Part shown: positions 1-7,814 of the stretch, one piece after another | How the letters are laid out: every line of letters begins with the position of its first letter | How positions within the stretch are numbered: the stretch's first letter is position 1 | Assembly: GCA_038890815.1 (NCBI GenBank) | Contig: JAWAFC010000015.1 | Coordinates: forward strand, 1-16,187 | DNA: 16,187 bases | Direction: 5' to 3' | DNA from: JAWAFC01 sp038890815 | GTDB taxonomy: Archaea > Micrarchaeota > Micrarchaeia > Burarchaeales > JACRGF01 | Program-made: the position numbers and the translations under genes | Notes under the pieces: generated by a model | Databases searched by the model: none | Told to the model about the DNA's origin: nothing | The model's input: the letters and a program-made list of their open reading frames with translations, nothing else

Positions 1-120
1 TTGGTTCCGATCAGAACCGCCAGCGCGGTTCCGATACCTCCAGCAACCATTTTCCATCAGCGCTTTATCCGAGGGGGGAAGGTCTAGGACGAAGGGGGGA
101 AACCTCCCCCCTTTGTCTTC
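1..120. repeat. Left copy of terminal inverted repeat
   Basis: The first 120 bases reappear, reverse-complemented, at 16067-16187. I count two substitutions in the loop of the G/C hairpin and one extra base in a G run (six here, seven at the right end). The copy holds two modules. An outer palindrome at 14-31 has a 7-bp GAACCGC/GCGGTTC stem and a 4-base loop. An inner module (about 72-120) has a G6/C6 hairpin at 88-117 flanked by GAC/GTC. No reading frame or transposase is present. The repeat ends 16 bases before the first gene, so that gene's promoter would have to lie inside or beyond it. This is probably a non-coding dispersed repeat. Its exact outer boundary is unknown because the window ends there. 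Confidence 0.9.
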
Positions 121-121
121 C

Positions 122-129
122 GGCGTGAT
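122..129 (+). promoter_or_regulatory. Shine-Dalgarno for the isomerase-like gene
   Basis: GGCGTGAT lies 6 bases ahead of the GTG at 136 and resembles the archaeal anti-Shine-Dalgarno complement GGAGGTGATC. It supports the GTG start. No convincing TATA box is visible between it and the left repeat. Confidence 0.5.
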
Positions 130-135
130 AGGCGA

Positions 136-957
136 GTGACCAATAAATTTTTACCTCCTATTAATTGCGTGCTGCTCGCCTTTATGAATGATCCGTGGAA
201 GGATGTGCTTGAGGAGATACGATTTGCTAAGCAGGCTGGTTTTGAAGCATTTGAATTGACAATTGAGCATCCCAATGCCACACCGGACAAGCTCAGAGCG
301 GAGAAGATGGTGGGCGAGGAGCTTGCCGGCTTCAAGAGCCTACTGGCGCATTCCGCGTGGTATTTCTCGCTCGCCCATCCTTACCCAGCGATAAGAAAGG
401 CGTTTGTGCAGGAGACGGTGAAAGCGGCTGAAGCAGCGGCAGAGCTGGGTGCACGGCTTTTCACCATTCACATTGAGCCATTCGGTTTTGTTTACAGGGA
501 AAAGGGCAGGCTCATCCCGAACTATTTTGAAAGTGTTGGGGAAATCGCCACAGCGTGCGAGGCGAGTGGCCTTGTGTTGTGCGTGGAAGGGTTTGATGAG
601 CTCTCCTTTCCTCTTGAGAGATTCCATGAACTCTTCAGCGAGTTTCCGAGCGTGAGGATGACGTTCGACATAGGACATGCCAATCTGCTCGCGCCAAACG
701 GTGAGGGGATATTTCGAGTGATGAGGGAGTTCAAGCAGGCGATCGCGCACGTGCACGCGCACGACAACCGAGGGAAGACAGATGACCATCTGCCTATCGG
801 TGCTGGGAGCATCCCCTGGCAAGCCGTGCTCGCCGGGCTTAAGAAGTTCTATGACGGTACAATCACGATAGAGGACCACTCGCCAGACAGGGCGTTGGCC
901 GCGCACAGCAGACAAAAATTTCTTGCGCTCTGGCGGAGTCTGAACGAAAAGTTTTAA
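136..957 (+). CDS. Sugar phosphate isomerase/epimerase-like TIM-barrel protein
   Basis: The 273-residue protein belongs to the xylose isomerase-like / AP endonuclease 2 TIM-barrel superfamily, whose members isomerise or epimerise sugars or cut DNA at abasic sites using bound divalent metals. Likely metal ligands fall in the right order at strand ends: E151 in LCVEGFDE, D178 and H181 in FDIGH, H207-D210 in VHAHD, and E246 in TIEDH. The segment DDHLPIGAGSIPW (about 216-228) is a hallmark of sugar phosphate isomerase/epimerase members. The GTG start places the first strand (CVLLAF) correctly and has a Shine-Dalgarno. Substrate cannot be assigned. It is followed 34 bases later by the pilin-like gene, which has its own ribosome site, so a shared transcript is possible but not required. 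Endonuclease IV is less likely because the family's longer metal-binding pattern is not seen. Confidence 0.85.
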   Translation: MTNKFLPPINCVLLAFMNDPWKDVLEEIRFAKQAGFEAFELTIEHPNATPDKLRAEKMVGEELAGFKSLLAHSAWYFSLAHPYPAIRKAFVQETVKAAEAAAELGARLFTIHIEPFGFVYREKGRLIPNYFESVGEIATACEASGLVLCVEGFDELSFPLERFHELFSEFPSVRMTFDIGHANLLAPNGEGIFRVMREFKQAIAHVHAHDNRGKTDDHLPIGAGSIPWQAVLAGLKKFYDGTITIEDHSPDRALAAHSRQKFLALWRSLNEKF

Positions 958-979
958 AAAAATAATTTGAAAACATAGC

Positions 980-989
980 GGGGGCGATC
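980..989 (+). promoter_or_regulatory. Strong Shine-Dalgarno of the pilin-like gene
   Basis: GGGGGCGATC matches GGAGGTGATC at eight of ten positions and ends two bases before the ATG at 992. It is among the best ribosome sites in the window and suggests high expression. An A/T-rich stretch at 950-966, overlapping the end of the previous gene, could be the TATA box. Confidence 0.65.
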
Positions 990-991
990 AA

Positions 992-1438
992 ATGAAGAGA
1001 GGACAGGGTTCAACCGAATATCTTGTGCTGCTGGCTGTGGCGCTCATCATAGCGCTCGTTGTCATCGGCCTGCTCGGCTGGTTCCCGGGCCTTGCCGGAG
1101 GAGCTAGGGAAACACAGAGCAAGGCTTACTGGAAAGGAGCCAACCCGTTTGGCATCATTGAGTACAAGATAAATGGCACAAGTGTGTCGCTCGCGCTGAG
1201 GAACAATGAAGATGCAAAGCTCACGGTTACCGAAATAGAGTTGGGTGGTTCCCCGCTCAATGTGCCCGACACAGACTTCAGAGGGGGCGAGGAGAAGCTC
1301 GTCACGGGCACGCTGCCTGCCTCGTGCGGCTCACCGGGGGATGCGTTTGAATACAACGTGACGATAATCTACAACTCGAAATCGATTACCGGCAACAAGC
1401 AGATCGGCGAGAAGCCTCTCATCGGGAAGTGCAGCTGA
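992..1438 (+). CDS. Class III signal peptide (archaeal type IV pilin-like) protein
   Basis: This is a 148-residue secreted or surface protein. Residues 5-13 read QGSTEYLVL, the archaeal class III signal peptide pattern in which a prepilin peptidase (EppA or PibD type) cuts just before the Q. A single hydrophobic helix runs from about 9 to 32, as in type IV pilins, where it both anchors the subunit and forms the filament core. The rest is a beta-rich globular domain of about 110 residues with two cysteines, C112 and C147, likely to form a disulfide, and several N-glycosylation-type sequons (for example N61-G-T). It may be a minor pilin or a single surface protein, since no pilus ATPase or platform gene is nearby. 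The KaiC-like gene starts 33 bases downstream. Confidence 0.85.
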   Translation: MKRGQGSTEYLVLLAVALIIALVVIGLLGWFPGLAGGARETQSKAYWKGANPFGIIEYKINGTSVSLALRNNEDAKLTVTEIELGGSPLNVPDTDFRGGEEKLVTGTLPASCGSPGDAFEYNVTIIYNSKSITGNKQIGEKPLIGKCS

Positions 1439-1440
1439 AA

Positions 1441-1450
1441 TCTTTTAAAA
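1441..1450 (+). promoter_or_regulatory. TATA box for the KaiC-like gene
   Basis: TCTTTTAAAA directly after the pilin-like stop codon is centred about 26 bases ahead of the GTG at 1472. That is the spacing of an archaeal TATA box to a transcription start lying on the start codon. No Shine-Dalgarno precedes the GTG, so a leaderless mRNA is likely. Confidence 0.5.
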
Positions 1451-1471
1451 AGAAGAATGGCATAACTTCAC

Positions 1472-2272
1472 GTGGCGGTCAAGCTCAGCACTGGAGTGGA
1501 TGCTCTCGACAAGCTGCTCGGAGGGGGAATTCCTGCGGGCGCGAGCGTGCTCGTCTATGGCCATCCGCTTTCAGGAAAGCGACCCCTGCTCATGAGCTTT
1601 GTCTACAGAGGACTCAAAGATGGAGAGCCAGCGCTGCTCGTTCTCACTGACCACTCCTATCAGGACTGGAAAATGATGATGGGCTGGAGCGGATGGCGGC
1701 TCGAGCCTTTCGAGAAAAAAGGGCTGGTGGCATGCGTGGATGCCTCGCCTGCCGCCTTTGCCGCCAAAGAGCTTCCGCCACAGGTCGTCAGGCCAGACAA
1801 TCCTGAGGCGCTGAATGCGCTCAGCATAGCCATCACGAGAGCTAGCCAGGCGCTGGCTGGAAAGGGTGCGCCGAGATTGGTGTTCAGCTCGCTCTCCACC
1901 CCGCTCCAGAAAAACGACGCGCCCACGCTCTATCGTTTTCTGCGGTTCCTCAAAAACAAGTTCAGGGAGATGGGCGCGAGCGTGATGTACTCGCTTGATA
2001 TTGGTATGATTACCGAGAAGGACGCGCTGATGATAGAACACCTGATGGATGGTGTCATCGAGATCGGCGAGAGCAAGCTGCGCGTGAGGGGATTTCTGGA
2101 CAGCATCACAAACGAGTGGGTAACCTTTTCGGCAAAGGCTGGAAAACTGTCTGTGGGCGAAGCGCTGGAGGAAAAGACCGGCGCCGTGAGGGAGGCCTCG
2201 AAAGCTGAGGCGCCGCGCAAGGAGCCGAAAGCGATGCAGGATGAGGCAAAACAAAAGAAGAAGGCGCGCTAG
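1472..2272 (+). CDS. KaiC/RecA-fold protein with degenerate ATPase motifs
   Basis: The 266-residue protein begins like a single-domain KaiC/RadA-type ATPase: LSTGVDALDKLLGGGIPAG (5-23) followed by a beta strand and P-loop position. The key residues are altered. The P-loop at 30-37 is GHPLSGKR, with Arg where Ser/Thr should coordinate magnesium. The Walker B region at 135-142 reads RLVFSSLS, with Ser in place of the expected Asp. The acidic pair normally found near residue 60 reads DH in LTDHS. I infer a nucleotide-binding scaffold or sensor with weak or no hydrolysis. The C-terminal tail (about 230-266) is Lys/Glu/Ala-rich and probably disordered. The GTG start is the only one that keeps the family N-terminus. 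The gene follows the pilin-like gene, which recalls the KaiC-like FlaH of archaella, but FlaH identity is not supported. Its stop codon overlaps that of purD on the other strand. Confidence 0.75.
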   Translation: MAVKLSTGVDALDKLLGGGIPAGASVLVYGHPLSGKRPLLMSFVYRGLKDGEPALLVLTDHSYQDWKMMMGWSGWRLEPFEKKGLVACVDASPAAFAAKELPPQVVRPDNPEALNALSIAITRASQALAGKGAPRLVFSSLSTPLQKNDAPTLYRFLRFLKNKFREMGASVMYSLDIGMITEKDALMIEHLMDGVIEIGESKLRVRGFLDSITNEWVTFSAKAGKLSVGEALEEKTGAVREASKAEAPRKEPKAMQDEAKQKKKAR

Positions 2273-3600
2273 CCTCTCAGCACCCTCATGTGCTCTATTC
2301 TCTTTTGGATGAGCTCCGCTTTGCCGATGTCACGCCTGTGGTACAGCGGGCCTTTGACAAAGCTGCACGCGCGCTCGGCAATCTCTTCGGCCTTGCCGAT
2401 GGTGTCTGCAATTCCCAGCAGGGCGACTGCGCGCGAGGAACTTGTGTAGATCACCCCATCGCGCTCATCAACGCTCGCGTAGTAATAGCGCGCGCCCGTC
2501 TGCGCGATAGCATGCTCCATGACAGTGATGGGCTCGTTCTTGCGCGGGTTTTCCGGATAGCCAGCGGGCACGAGGTACTTGCATACAGTTGCCTTGCGCT
2601 CGAACTCGGCGCGCCCGAGCTTTCCCTCAGTGATCTGTTGCAGGAGCTCCACAAAATCGCTTTTGAGGATGGGCAACACGTTCATCGCCTCGGGATCGCC
2701 GAGCCGCGAGTTGAACTCGACGAGGCAAACGCCGCCCCGCGTCAGCATGAACTGCCCATACAGAAAGCCCTGAAAGGCGATGCCCTCCTTCCTGAGCGCA
2801 TCGACAGCATGCTGCATGATCGCGAGCCCCTGCTCGTAGTCGGCCTGCCGCATGAATGGGAGTGTTCTGCCCGCGTCGCTGTACGAGCCCATGCCGCCCG
2901 TGTTTGGACCAACATCGCCCTCCCAAGCGCGTTTGTGATCCTGCACTGCGGGCATGCCCACAACTTTTTTTCCATCGACAAAGGCCTGCAGCGTGAACTC
3001 CTCGCCCTCAAGCTTTTCCTCGATGACAACGCACTCGAGCTGGCCAATGCGTTTGGCGAGTATCTCCTTTGCATACTCCTTTGCCTCGCCGGCGTCCTTG
3101 AGCTGATAGCCGACCACCTTGACGCCCTTTCCGCCCGTGAGGCCAGCCGGCTTTACGGCAACCGCCCCGCCCAGCTCCTCGATGAACTCGGCGGCCTCGG
3201 CTGGCGTACGGCATACCTTGAATTTGGGGCAGCCGGTTATGCGATGGCGCGCCATGAGCTCGCGCGCAAAGGCCTTGTCCCACTCAAGGCGTGCGGCCGC
3301 CCGTACGGGCCCCACGGTTGGAATGCCCGCCTTCCACAGCGCATCGGAAACGCCTGCAGCGAGCACGGCATCCGGCGAGCAGATCGCCAGCTCGATGCGC
3401 CGCGCGGCCGCCCACTTTGCAACATCGGCAGGATTGTGGATGTCGCCCACGGCGAACTCTTCGCAGGCGCGCGCTATGCCGGGATTGCGCGCGCTCATGA
3501 AAGCATAGAACTTGATTTCATCGTTGTGCGCCAGCACGGCATCGCAGATGGCATGCTCGCGGGCACCGTTTCCTACCAGCAAAATCCTGTGCGGCCTCAT
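2269..3600 (-). CDS. purD: Phosphoribosylamine-glycine ligase (GAR synthetase)
   Basis: PurD joins phosphoribosylamine to glycine using ATP, giving glycinamide ribotide (step 2 of purine synthesis). At 443 residues it has the normal length. The N-terminal domain opens with LLVGNGAREHAI (7-18). The ATP-grasp domain shows AVKPAGLTGGKGVKVV (148-163), the adenine-side IEEKLEGEEFTLQAF (193-207), the substrate loop GPNTGGMGSYSD (231-242) and the metal-binding EFNSRLGDPEA (295-305). The ATG at 3600 is chosen because the protein then starts right at the first beta strand, and because GAGGATGTGA at 3602-3611 acts as ribosome site. An upstream in-frame start would add 19 unrelated residues. The start lies one base after the purF stop (TGA-G-ATG), implying translational coupling. 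It is the last gene of the purine operon. Confidence 0.97.
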   Translation of the reverse strand: MRPHRILLVGNGAREHAICDAVLAHNDEIKFYAFMSARNPGIARACEEFAVGDIHNPADVAKWAAARRIELAICSPDAVLAAGVSDALWKAGIPTVGPVRAAARLEWDKAFARELMARHRITGCPKFKVCRTPAEAAEFIEELGGAVAVKPAGLTGGKGVKVVGYQLKDAGEAKEYAKEILAKRIGQLECVVIEEKLEGEEFTLQAFVDGKKVVGMPAVQDHKRAWEGDVGPNTGGMGSYSDAGRTLPFMRQADYEQGLAIMQHAVDALRKEGIAFQGFLYGQFMLTRGGVCLVEFNSRLGDPEAMNVLPILKSDFVELLQQITEGKLGRAEFERKATVCKYLVPAGYPENPRKNEPITVMEHAIAQTGARYYYASVDERDGVIYTSSSRAVALLGIADTIGKAEEIAERACSFVKGPLYHRRDIGKAELIQKRIEHMRVLRG

Positions 3601-3601
3601 C

Positions 3602-5008
3602 TCACATCCTCGCCGGTGAGTGTATCTTGACCGGGTAGTCGCCCGTGAGGCAGGCAAGACAGAGCCTCTCGCGCGGCAGCCCTATCGCCTCCACGAGCTT
3701 TTCGATGCTCATGTAATTCAGCGAATCAACGCCCAGCTCCTGCCTCACCTGCTCAATGCTCTTGTTGTGCGCGGCCAGCTCCTGATAGGTCGGAAAATTC
3801 ACCCCCATGTAACAGGGTGAGATGATGGGCGGGCAGGACAGCAGGATGTGCACTTCGGCCGCGCCCGCCTCGCGCACCAGCTGGGCAATTTTCTTGAGCG
3901 TCGTGCCACGCACGAGGCTATCATCCACCACGGCAATTCTCTTCCCTCTGATCATCTGCTTGATGGGATTGAGCTTAAGACGCACGCTGTTGGCGCGCTT
4001 TGTCTGAGATGGCATGATGAAGGTGCGCCAGACATACCTATTTTTGATGAGGGCCTCGCCAAACCTCACGCCCGTGGCGAGCGAGTAGCCGTATGCCGCA
4101 CTCCTGCCCGAGTCTGGTATGGGCACAACCAGATCGACATTCAATGGATAGAGCTCGCCGAGCGCGCGGCCCAGCCTCTCCCTCACCTCGCCCACAAGCC
4201 TCCCCGCAAGCACGCTGTCGGGCCTGGCAAAATACACCCATTCGAACATGCAGTGTGCAGTTCTCGGCGAGCTCACGAGCTGTCGCGCCTCAACCCTGTT
4301 GCCTATGATGACGGCCTCGCCAGGCCTGATCTCTCGCTCGAAACTCGCACCGATGGCATCGAGCGCTGCGCTCTCGCTGGCGATGATGACATCGCTGCCG
4401 CGCCTGCCCATGCACAGAGGCCTGAAGCCAAGCGGGTCGCGCACGCCAATCACATGGCCCTTGCTGGTCAGTATGATGAGCGAGTAGGCGCCCTCAAGCT
4501 TCTGCATGAGGGCTCTGAGCGCTTTGGCGAGGCTGCCAGTGTTGTCCAGCTCGTCGCCGAGGAGATGGGCGATGACCTCGGTGTCCGTGGTGCTCGACAG
4601 CACATGGCCGCGCGCCTCGAGCTCGGCGCGCAGCAGCTCGTAGTTCGTGATGTTGCCATTCAGGCCGACCGCCAGAGCCATCCTCGCCGCCCTATAGTAG
4701 AATGGCTGGGCATTCTCGATTGTGCTGCCACCCATCGTCGAGTAGCGGATGTGCCCGATGCCGCGCTTGCCGAGCAGGTACTGAAGTGTTTTCTCATCGA
4801 ATACCTCGCTGACCAACCCCATGGCCCTGTGCACGCGCAGCTCGGTGCCATCGAAGGTCGCCATGCCGCACGACTCCTGCCCTCTGTGCTGCAAAGAGAG
4901 CAGGCCATCGTAAATCGTTGAGGCGACGTGGGAATTGCTCGAGACAATGCCGAACACACCGCACTTGTCAAAAGCCTCCCTCAAAGCTTTCCCTCCATGA
5001 CCTTCCAT
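3602..5008 (-). CDS. purF: Amidophosphoribosyltransferase
   Basis: PurF makes 5-phosphoribosylamine from PRPP and glutamine, the committed step of purine synthesis. The 468-residue protein has an N-terminal Ntn glutaminase domain whose catalytic cysteine C16 sits in CGVFGI, with SLQHRGQESCG (38-48) and NGNITNYE (117-124). The C-terminal PRPP domain carries VVDDSLVRGTT (360-370). Four cysteines (C253, C399, C450, C453, the last two in CLAC) sit where the Bacillus enzyme binds a [4Fe-4S] cluster, so an oxygen-sensitive cluster is likely. From the ATG at 5008 a 15-residue propeptide precedes C16 and must be removed to free the cysteine. An in-frame TTG eight codons further in (7-residue propeptide), preceded by GGAGGG, is an alternative. 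The gene overlaps the end of purL by 28 bases. Confidence 0.96.
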   Translation of the reverse strand: MEGHGGKALREAFDKCGVFGIVSSNSHVASTIYDGLLSLQHRGQESCGMATFDGTELRVHRAMGLVSEVFDEKTLQYLLGKRGIGHIRYSTMGGSTIENAQPFYYRAARMALAVGLNGNITNYELLRAELEARGHVLSSTTDTEVIAHLLGDELDNTGSLAKALRALMQKLEGAYSLIILTSKGHVIGVRDPLGFRPLCMGRRGSDVIIASESAALDAIGASFEREIRPGEAVIIGNRVEARQLVSSPRTAHCMFEWVYFARPDSVLAGRLVGEVRERLGRALGELYPLNVDLVVPIPDSGRSAAYGYSLATGVRFGEALIKNRYVWRTFIMPSQTKRANSVRLKLNPIKQMIRGKRIAVVDDSLVRGTTLKKIAQLVREAGAAEVHILLSCPPIISPCYMGVNFPTYQELAAHNKSIEQVRQELGVDSLNYMSIEKLVEAIGLPRERLCLACLTGDYPVKIHSPARM

Positions 5009-7131
5009 AACGGCGATTCGAATGCGCGCCTGAGCTCGTCGAGCTCCCACGAAAGCTTGCCGATGCTCAGTGGCCCGCCGACTGCACCCACACTACCAAT
5101 AACTTGGCATGGGATTCTTTTTCTTTTCGCCCTCTGCAGGATTTTGCCGGGCTCGTTCGACTCGATGACATAGCGCGCGCCGCTCTCGCCATACAACATC
5201 GCCTCGCTCTCCTCCACCACAACGTTGGCCCCCCTATTGCCTGCAATGGCCATCTCGGCAAGCGCCACGGCCAACCCACCTCGCGAGACATCGTGAATGG
5301 AAGTCGTGAGTGGCAGGATGTCGAGCACGAAGTCGCGGTTTCGCCGTTCCTCCCTCAGCTCCACGCGTGGAGGCCTTCCGCCCTCAACGCCGTGAATGCT
5401 CCTCCACAGCTCGCTGCCCCCAAGCCCTCCCCTCGTCTTTCCCACGAGCAGGATGGCGTTGCCCTCGCGCTTGAAGCTCAGCGTCCTGATGTGCTCGAGC
5501 CTATCGATGATTCCCACAACAACCACAACGGGCGCGGGCTTGACCGCCTTTCCCGTGGCGGCATCCTCGTTATAGAACGAGACATTTCCTCCCACGCACG
5601 GGATGTCGAAGGCCAGGCAGGCATCGCGCAGGCCCTTGAGCGATTCGGAAAAGAACCACATCACATCTGGCTTCTCGGGATTGCCATAGTTCAGGTTATC
5701 CACCAGCGCGATGGCGCGCGCGCCCACACAGGCCAGATTGCGGCATGCCTCCGCCACTGCCAGCGCGGCCCCCTGGCGCGGGCTGAGGTATACATGGTTG
5801 GCATTGCAGTCGCTCTTCACCGCGATGGCCTTTCCATTCGGCGCGAGTATGACTGCCGCATCGGCCTGACCTGGCTTCACTGCCGTGCGGTCGCCCACCT
5901 CATGGTCATACTGCTGATAGACCCAGGCGCGCGAGCAGATGTTCTCGCTCGAGAGGAGGGTGGGCAGGGCCGCACGGAGGTCTGTGGGCTTTTTTGGCTT
6001 CTGCCTCAGCAACTTTTTCAGATAGGCCGGCCTTCTCACAGCTCTCTTCTGAACCGGCGCCTCGGTGAGTATGCGGGCGGGCATGCGGGCAACGATCTCA
6101 TCGCCCTTCCTTACCGTCACATTGCCATCATCAGTCACCCTGCCTATCACCGCATAGGCCACTTCATACTTCTTGAAAATTTGCTCCAGCTCGCCAACCC
6201 TTTTTTCCTCAACCACATACAGCATCCTCTCCTGTGACTCGGATAGCATGATCTCATAGGGCCGCATGCCGCTCTCCCTCACGAAAACCTTGTCCACATC
6301 GATGTCAGCGCCCAAGCCGGCCTTGGCAACCATCTCGCCGACCGCGCACGTCAGACCGCCCCCGCCCAGATCTTTGAGCGCGACGAGCAAGCCCCTCTCA
6401 ACCGCCTCGAGCGTGGCATCGATGATGAGCTTTTTCGTGAAGGGGCCTGGAATCTGAACGGCCGGCCTATCGTCCTCGCTCTCCTCGCTCAGCACGCGGG
6501 AGGCGAAAGTGACTCCATGTAGCCCATCGCGGCCTGTACTCCCTCCTGCCAGCACCAGCAGGTCGCCCGCCTTCCTTGCCTTGCCGACCAGGATTTTGCC
6601 GCGCCTGACAAAGCCGACACAGGCGCAGTTCACGAGGCAGTTTCTCTCGAAAGAGGCATCGAACTCTATGTCGCCCGCAACCGTGGGCACCCCAACGCAG
6701 TTGCCATAATCGCCGATCCCCTTCACCACATATCTGAAAAGCCACTGGGAATGCGGTGATGATAGGCTGCCAAAACGGAGGCTGTCCAGCAGCGCGACGG
6801 GCTGCGCGCCCATTGCCAGAATATCGCGGATGATGCCGCCGATGCCTGTGCCCGCACCTCCATACGGCTCGAGCGCGCTCGGGTGATTGTGCGACTCTAT
6901 CTTGAACGCAACGCACCACCCCCCACCTATGTCCACCACGCCCGCATCGAAGCCAGGTCCGACGACAACTTGGGGGCCGCGCGTCGGCAGCATCTTCAGC
7001 AAAGGCCTGCTGCTCTTGTAGGAGCAGTGCTCGCTCCACAGGATGTCGGTCATGCCGTACTCAAGCTCGTTCGGAGCGCGGCCGAGGCGCCTGATGAGCT
7101 CTTTCTCCTCAGATTTTGTGAGTGCCATCAT
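4981..7131 (-). CDS. purL: FGAM synthase subunit PurL
   Basis: This is the synthetase subunit of phosphoribosylformylglycinamidine synthase (step 4), which with PurS and PurQ converts FGAR, ATP and glutamine to FGAM. The 716 residues match the small PurL of archaea and Gram-positive bacteria, not the roughly 1300-residue fused form. Seen are the N-terminal WSEHCSYKSSRPLL (32-45) with active-site H35, the nucleotide-site SHNHPSALEPYGGAGTGIGG (80-99), GGSTGRDGLHG, and DLGGGGL in the first half. The second half repeats the fold with LVDNLNYGNPEKP and VSRGGLAVALAEMA. The first ATG at 7131 overlaps the purQ stop as ATGA, and a second ATG follows immediately, so either Met could be used. No frame break is seen. 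Confidence 0.97.
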   Translation of the reverse strand: MMALTKSEEKELIRRLGRAPNELEYGMTDILWSEHCSYKSSRPLLKMLPTRGPQVVVGPGFDAGVVDIGGGWCVAFKIESHNHPSALEPYGGAGTGIGGIIRDILAMGAQPVALLDSLRFGSLSSPHSQWLFRYVVKGIGDYGNCVGVPTVAGDIEFDASFERNCLVNCACVGFVRRGKILVGKARKAGDLLVLAGGSTGRDGLHGVTFASRVLSEESEDDRPAVQIPGPFTKKLIIDATLEAVERGLLVALKDLGGGGLTCAVGEMVAKAGLGADIDVDKVFVRESGMRPYEIMLSESQERMLYVVEEKRVGELEQIFKKYEVAYAVIGRVTDDGNVTVRKGDEIVARMPARILTEAPVQKRAVRRPAYLKKLLRQKPKKPTDLRAALPTLLSSENICSRAWVYQQYDHEVGDRTAVKPGQADAAVILAPNGKAIAVKSDCNANHVYLSPRQGAALAVAEACRNLACVGARAIALVDNLNYGNPEKPDVMWFFSESLKGLRDACLAFDIPCVGGNVSFYNEDAATGKAVKPAPVVVVVGIIDRLEHIRTLSFKREGNAILLVGKTRGGLGGSELWRSIHGVEGGRPPRVELREERRNRDFVLDILPLTTSIHDVSRGGLAVALAEMAIAGNRGANVVVEESEAMLYGESGARYVIESNEPGKILQRAKRKRIPCQVIGSVGAVGGPLSIGKLSWELDELRRAFESPLWKVMEGKL

Positions 7132-7805
7132 CTCGCCAGCACGGAAAGTATTTCTCTCCCATCCGTCCCCCCTAATATGGCCTCGCTGGCTCTCTCAGGA
7201 TGTGGCATGAGGCCCAACACATTGCCCCTCTCATTGCAGATGCCCGCGATGTTGTCGAGCGAGCCGTTGGGGTTGGCCTCGGGGGTGGCATTGCCGCGCT
7301 CATCAACATATTTGAAAACGATCTGGCCATTGGCATAAAGCCGCTGCAGCTCGCTCTCTTCAACATAATACCTTCCCTCGCCATGGGCTACGGGCATACG
7401 CAGCAGCCTTCCACGAAGATGTGAGGCAAACAGACTTCGGTTGCTCTCAACCCTCAGCGTCACCCACCGGCAGACGAAGTTCATCCCCGCATTGCGCAGG
7501 AGCGCGCCTGGCAGTAGCCCGCCCTCGATGAGAATCTGAAAGCCATTGCATATGCCAAGGATGGGCTTGCCCTCCTCCGCCATGCGCCTAACCTCCTTCA
7601 TCGCGGGCGAGAAGGCGGCGATGACGCCTGCGCGCAGGTGGTCGCCGTAGGAGAAGCCGCCGGGCAGCACGGCCGCATCGAATCTGTCGCCATCAAACTC
7701 CTTATGCCACACGAGCTGGCACGGCACGCCCAGCACATCGCGCAGAGCATGCACTGCATCGAGGTCGCAGTTGCTGCCGGGAAAGCGGATCACGGCAACT
7801 CTCAT
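7128..7805 (-). CDS. purQ: FGAM synthase glutaminase subunit PurQ
   Basis: PurQ is the class I glutamine amidotransferase subunit that releases ammonia for PurL. The 225-residue protein has the oxyanion and nucleophile segment GICNGFQ with C86, and the catalytic pair H202 and E204 in MPHPERA. The N-terminus RVAVIRFPGSNCDLD and PGGFSYGDHLRAG (48-60) are family signatures. It starts with ATG nine bases after the purS stop, with a GAGG ribosome site ending inside purS, and it overlaps purL by the ATGA quadruplet. This arrangement fits fixed-ratio assembly of the PurSQL complex. Confidence 0.97.
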   Translation of the reverse strand: MRVAVIRFPGSNCDLDAVHALRDVLGVPCQLVWHKEFDGDRFDAAVLPGGFSYGDHLRAGVIAAFSPAMKEVRRMAEEGKPILGICNGFQILIEGGLLPGALLRNAGMNFVCRWVTLRVESNRSLFASHLRGRLLRMPVAHGEGRYYVEESELQRLYANGQIVFKYVDERGNATPEANPNGSLDNIAGICNERGNVLGLMPHPERASEAILGGTDGREILSVLAR

Positions 7806-7814
7806 GACATTGCC

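Noticed and set aside
1429..1650. Alternative plus-strand frame of 73 codons over the start of the KaiC-like gene
   Set aside because: It overlaps a conserved KaiC-like N-terminus in another frame and has low-complexity Arg/Ser-rich translation.
2290..3630. Long open frame of 446 codons on the plus strand opposite purD
   Set aside because: It mirrors a clear purD with intact ATP-grasp motifs. Its translation has no recognisable domain and is explained by GC-rich codon bias. Similar long shadows lie opposite purF, purL and endoQ.
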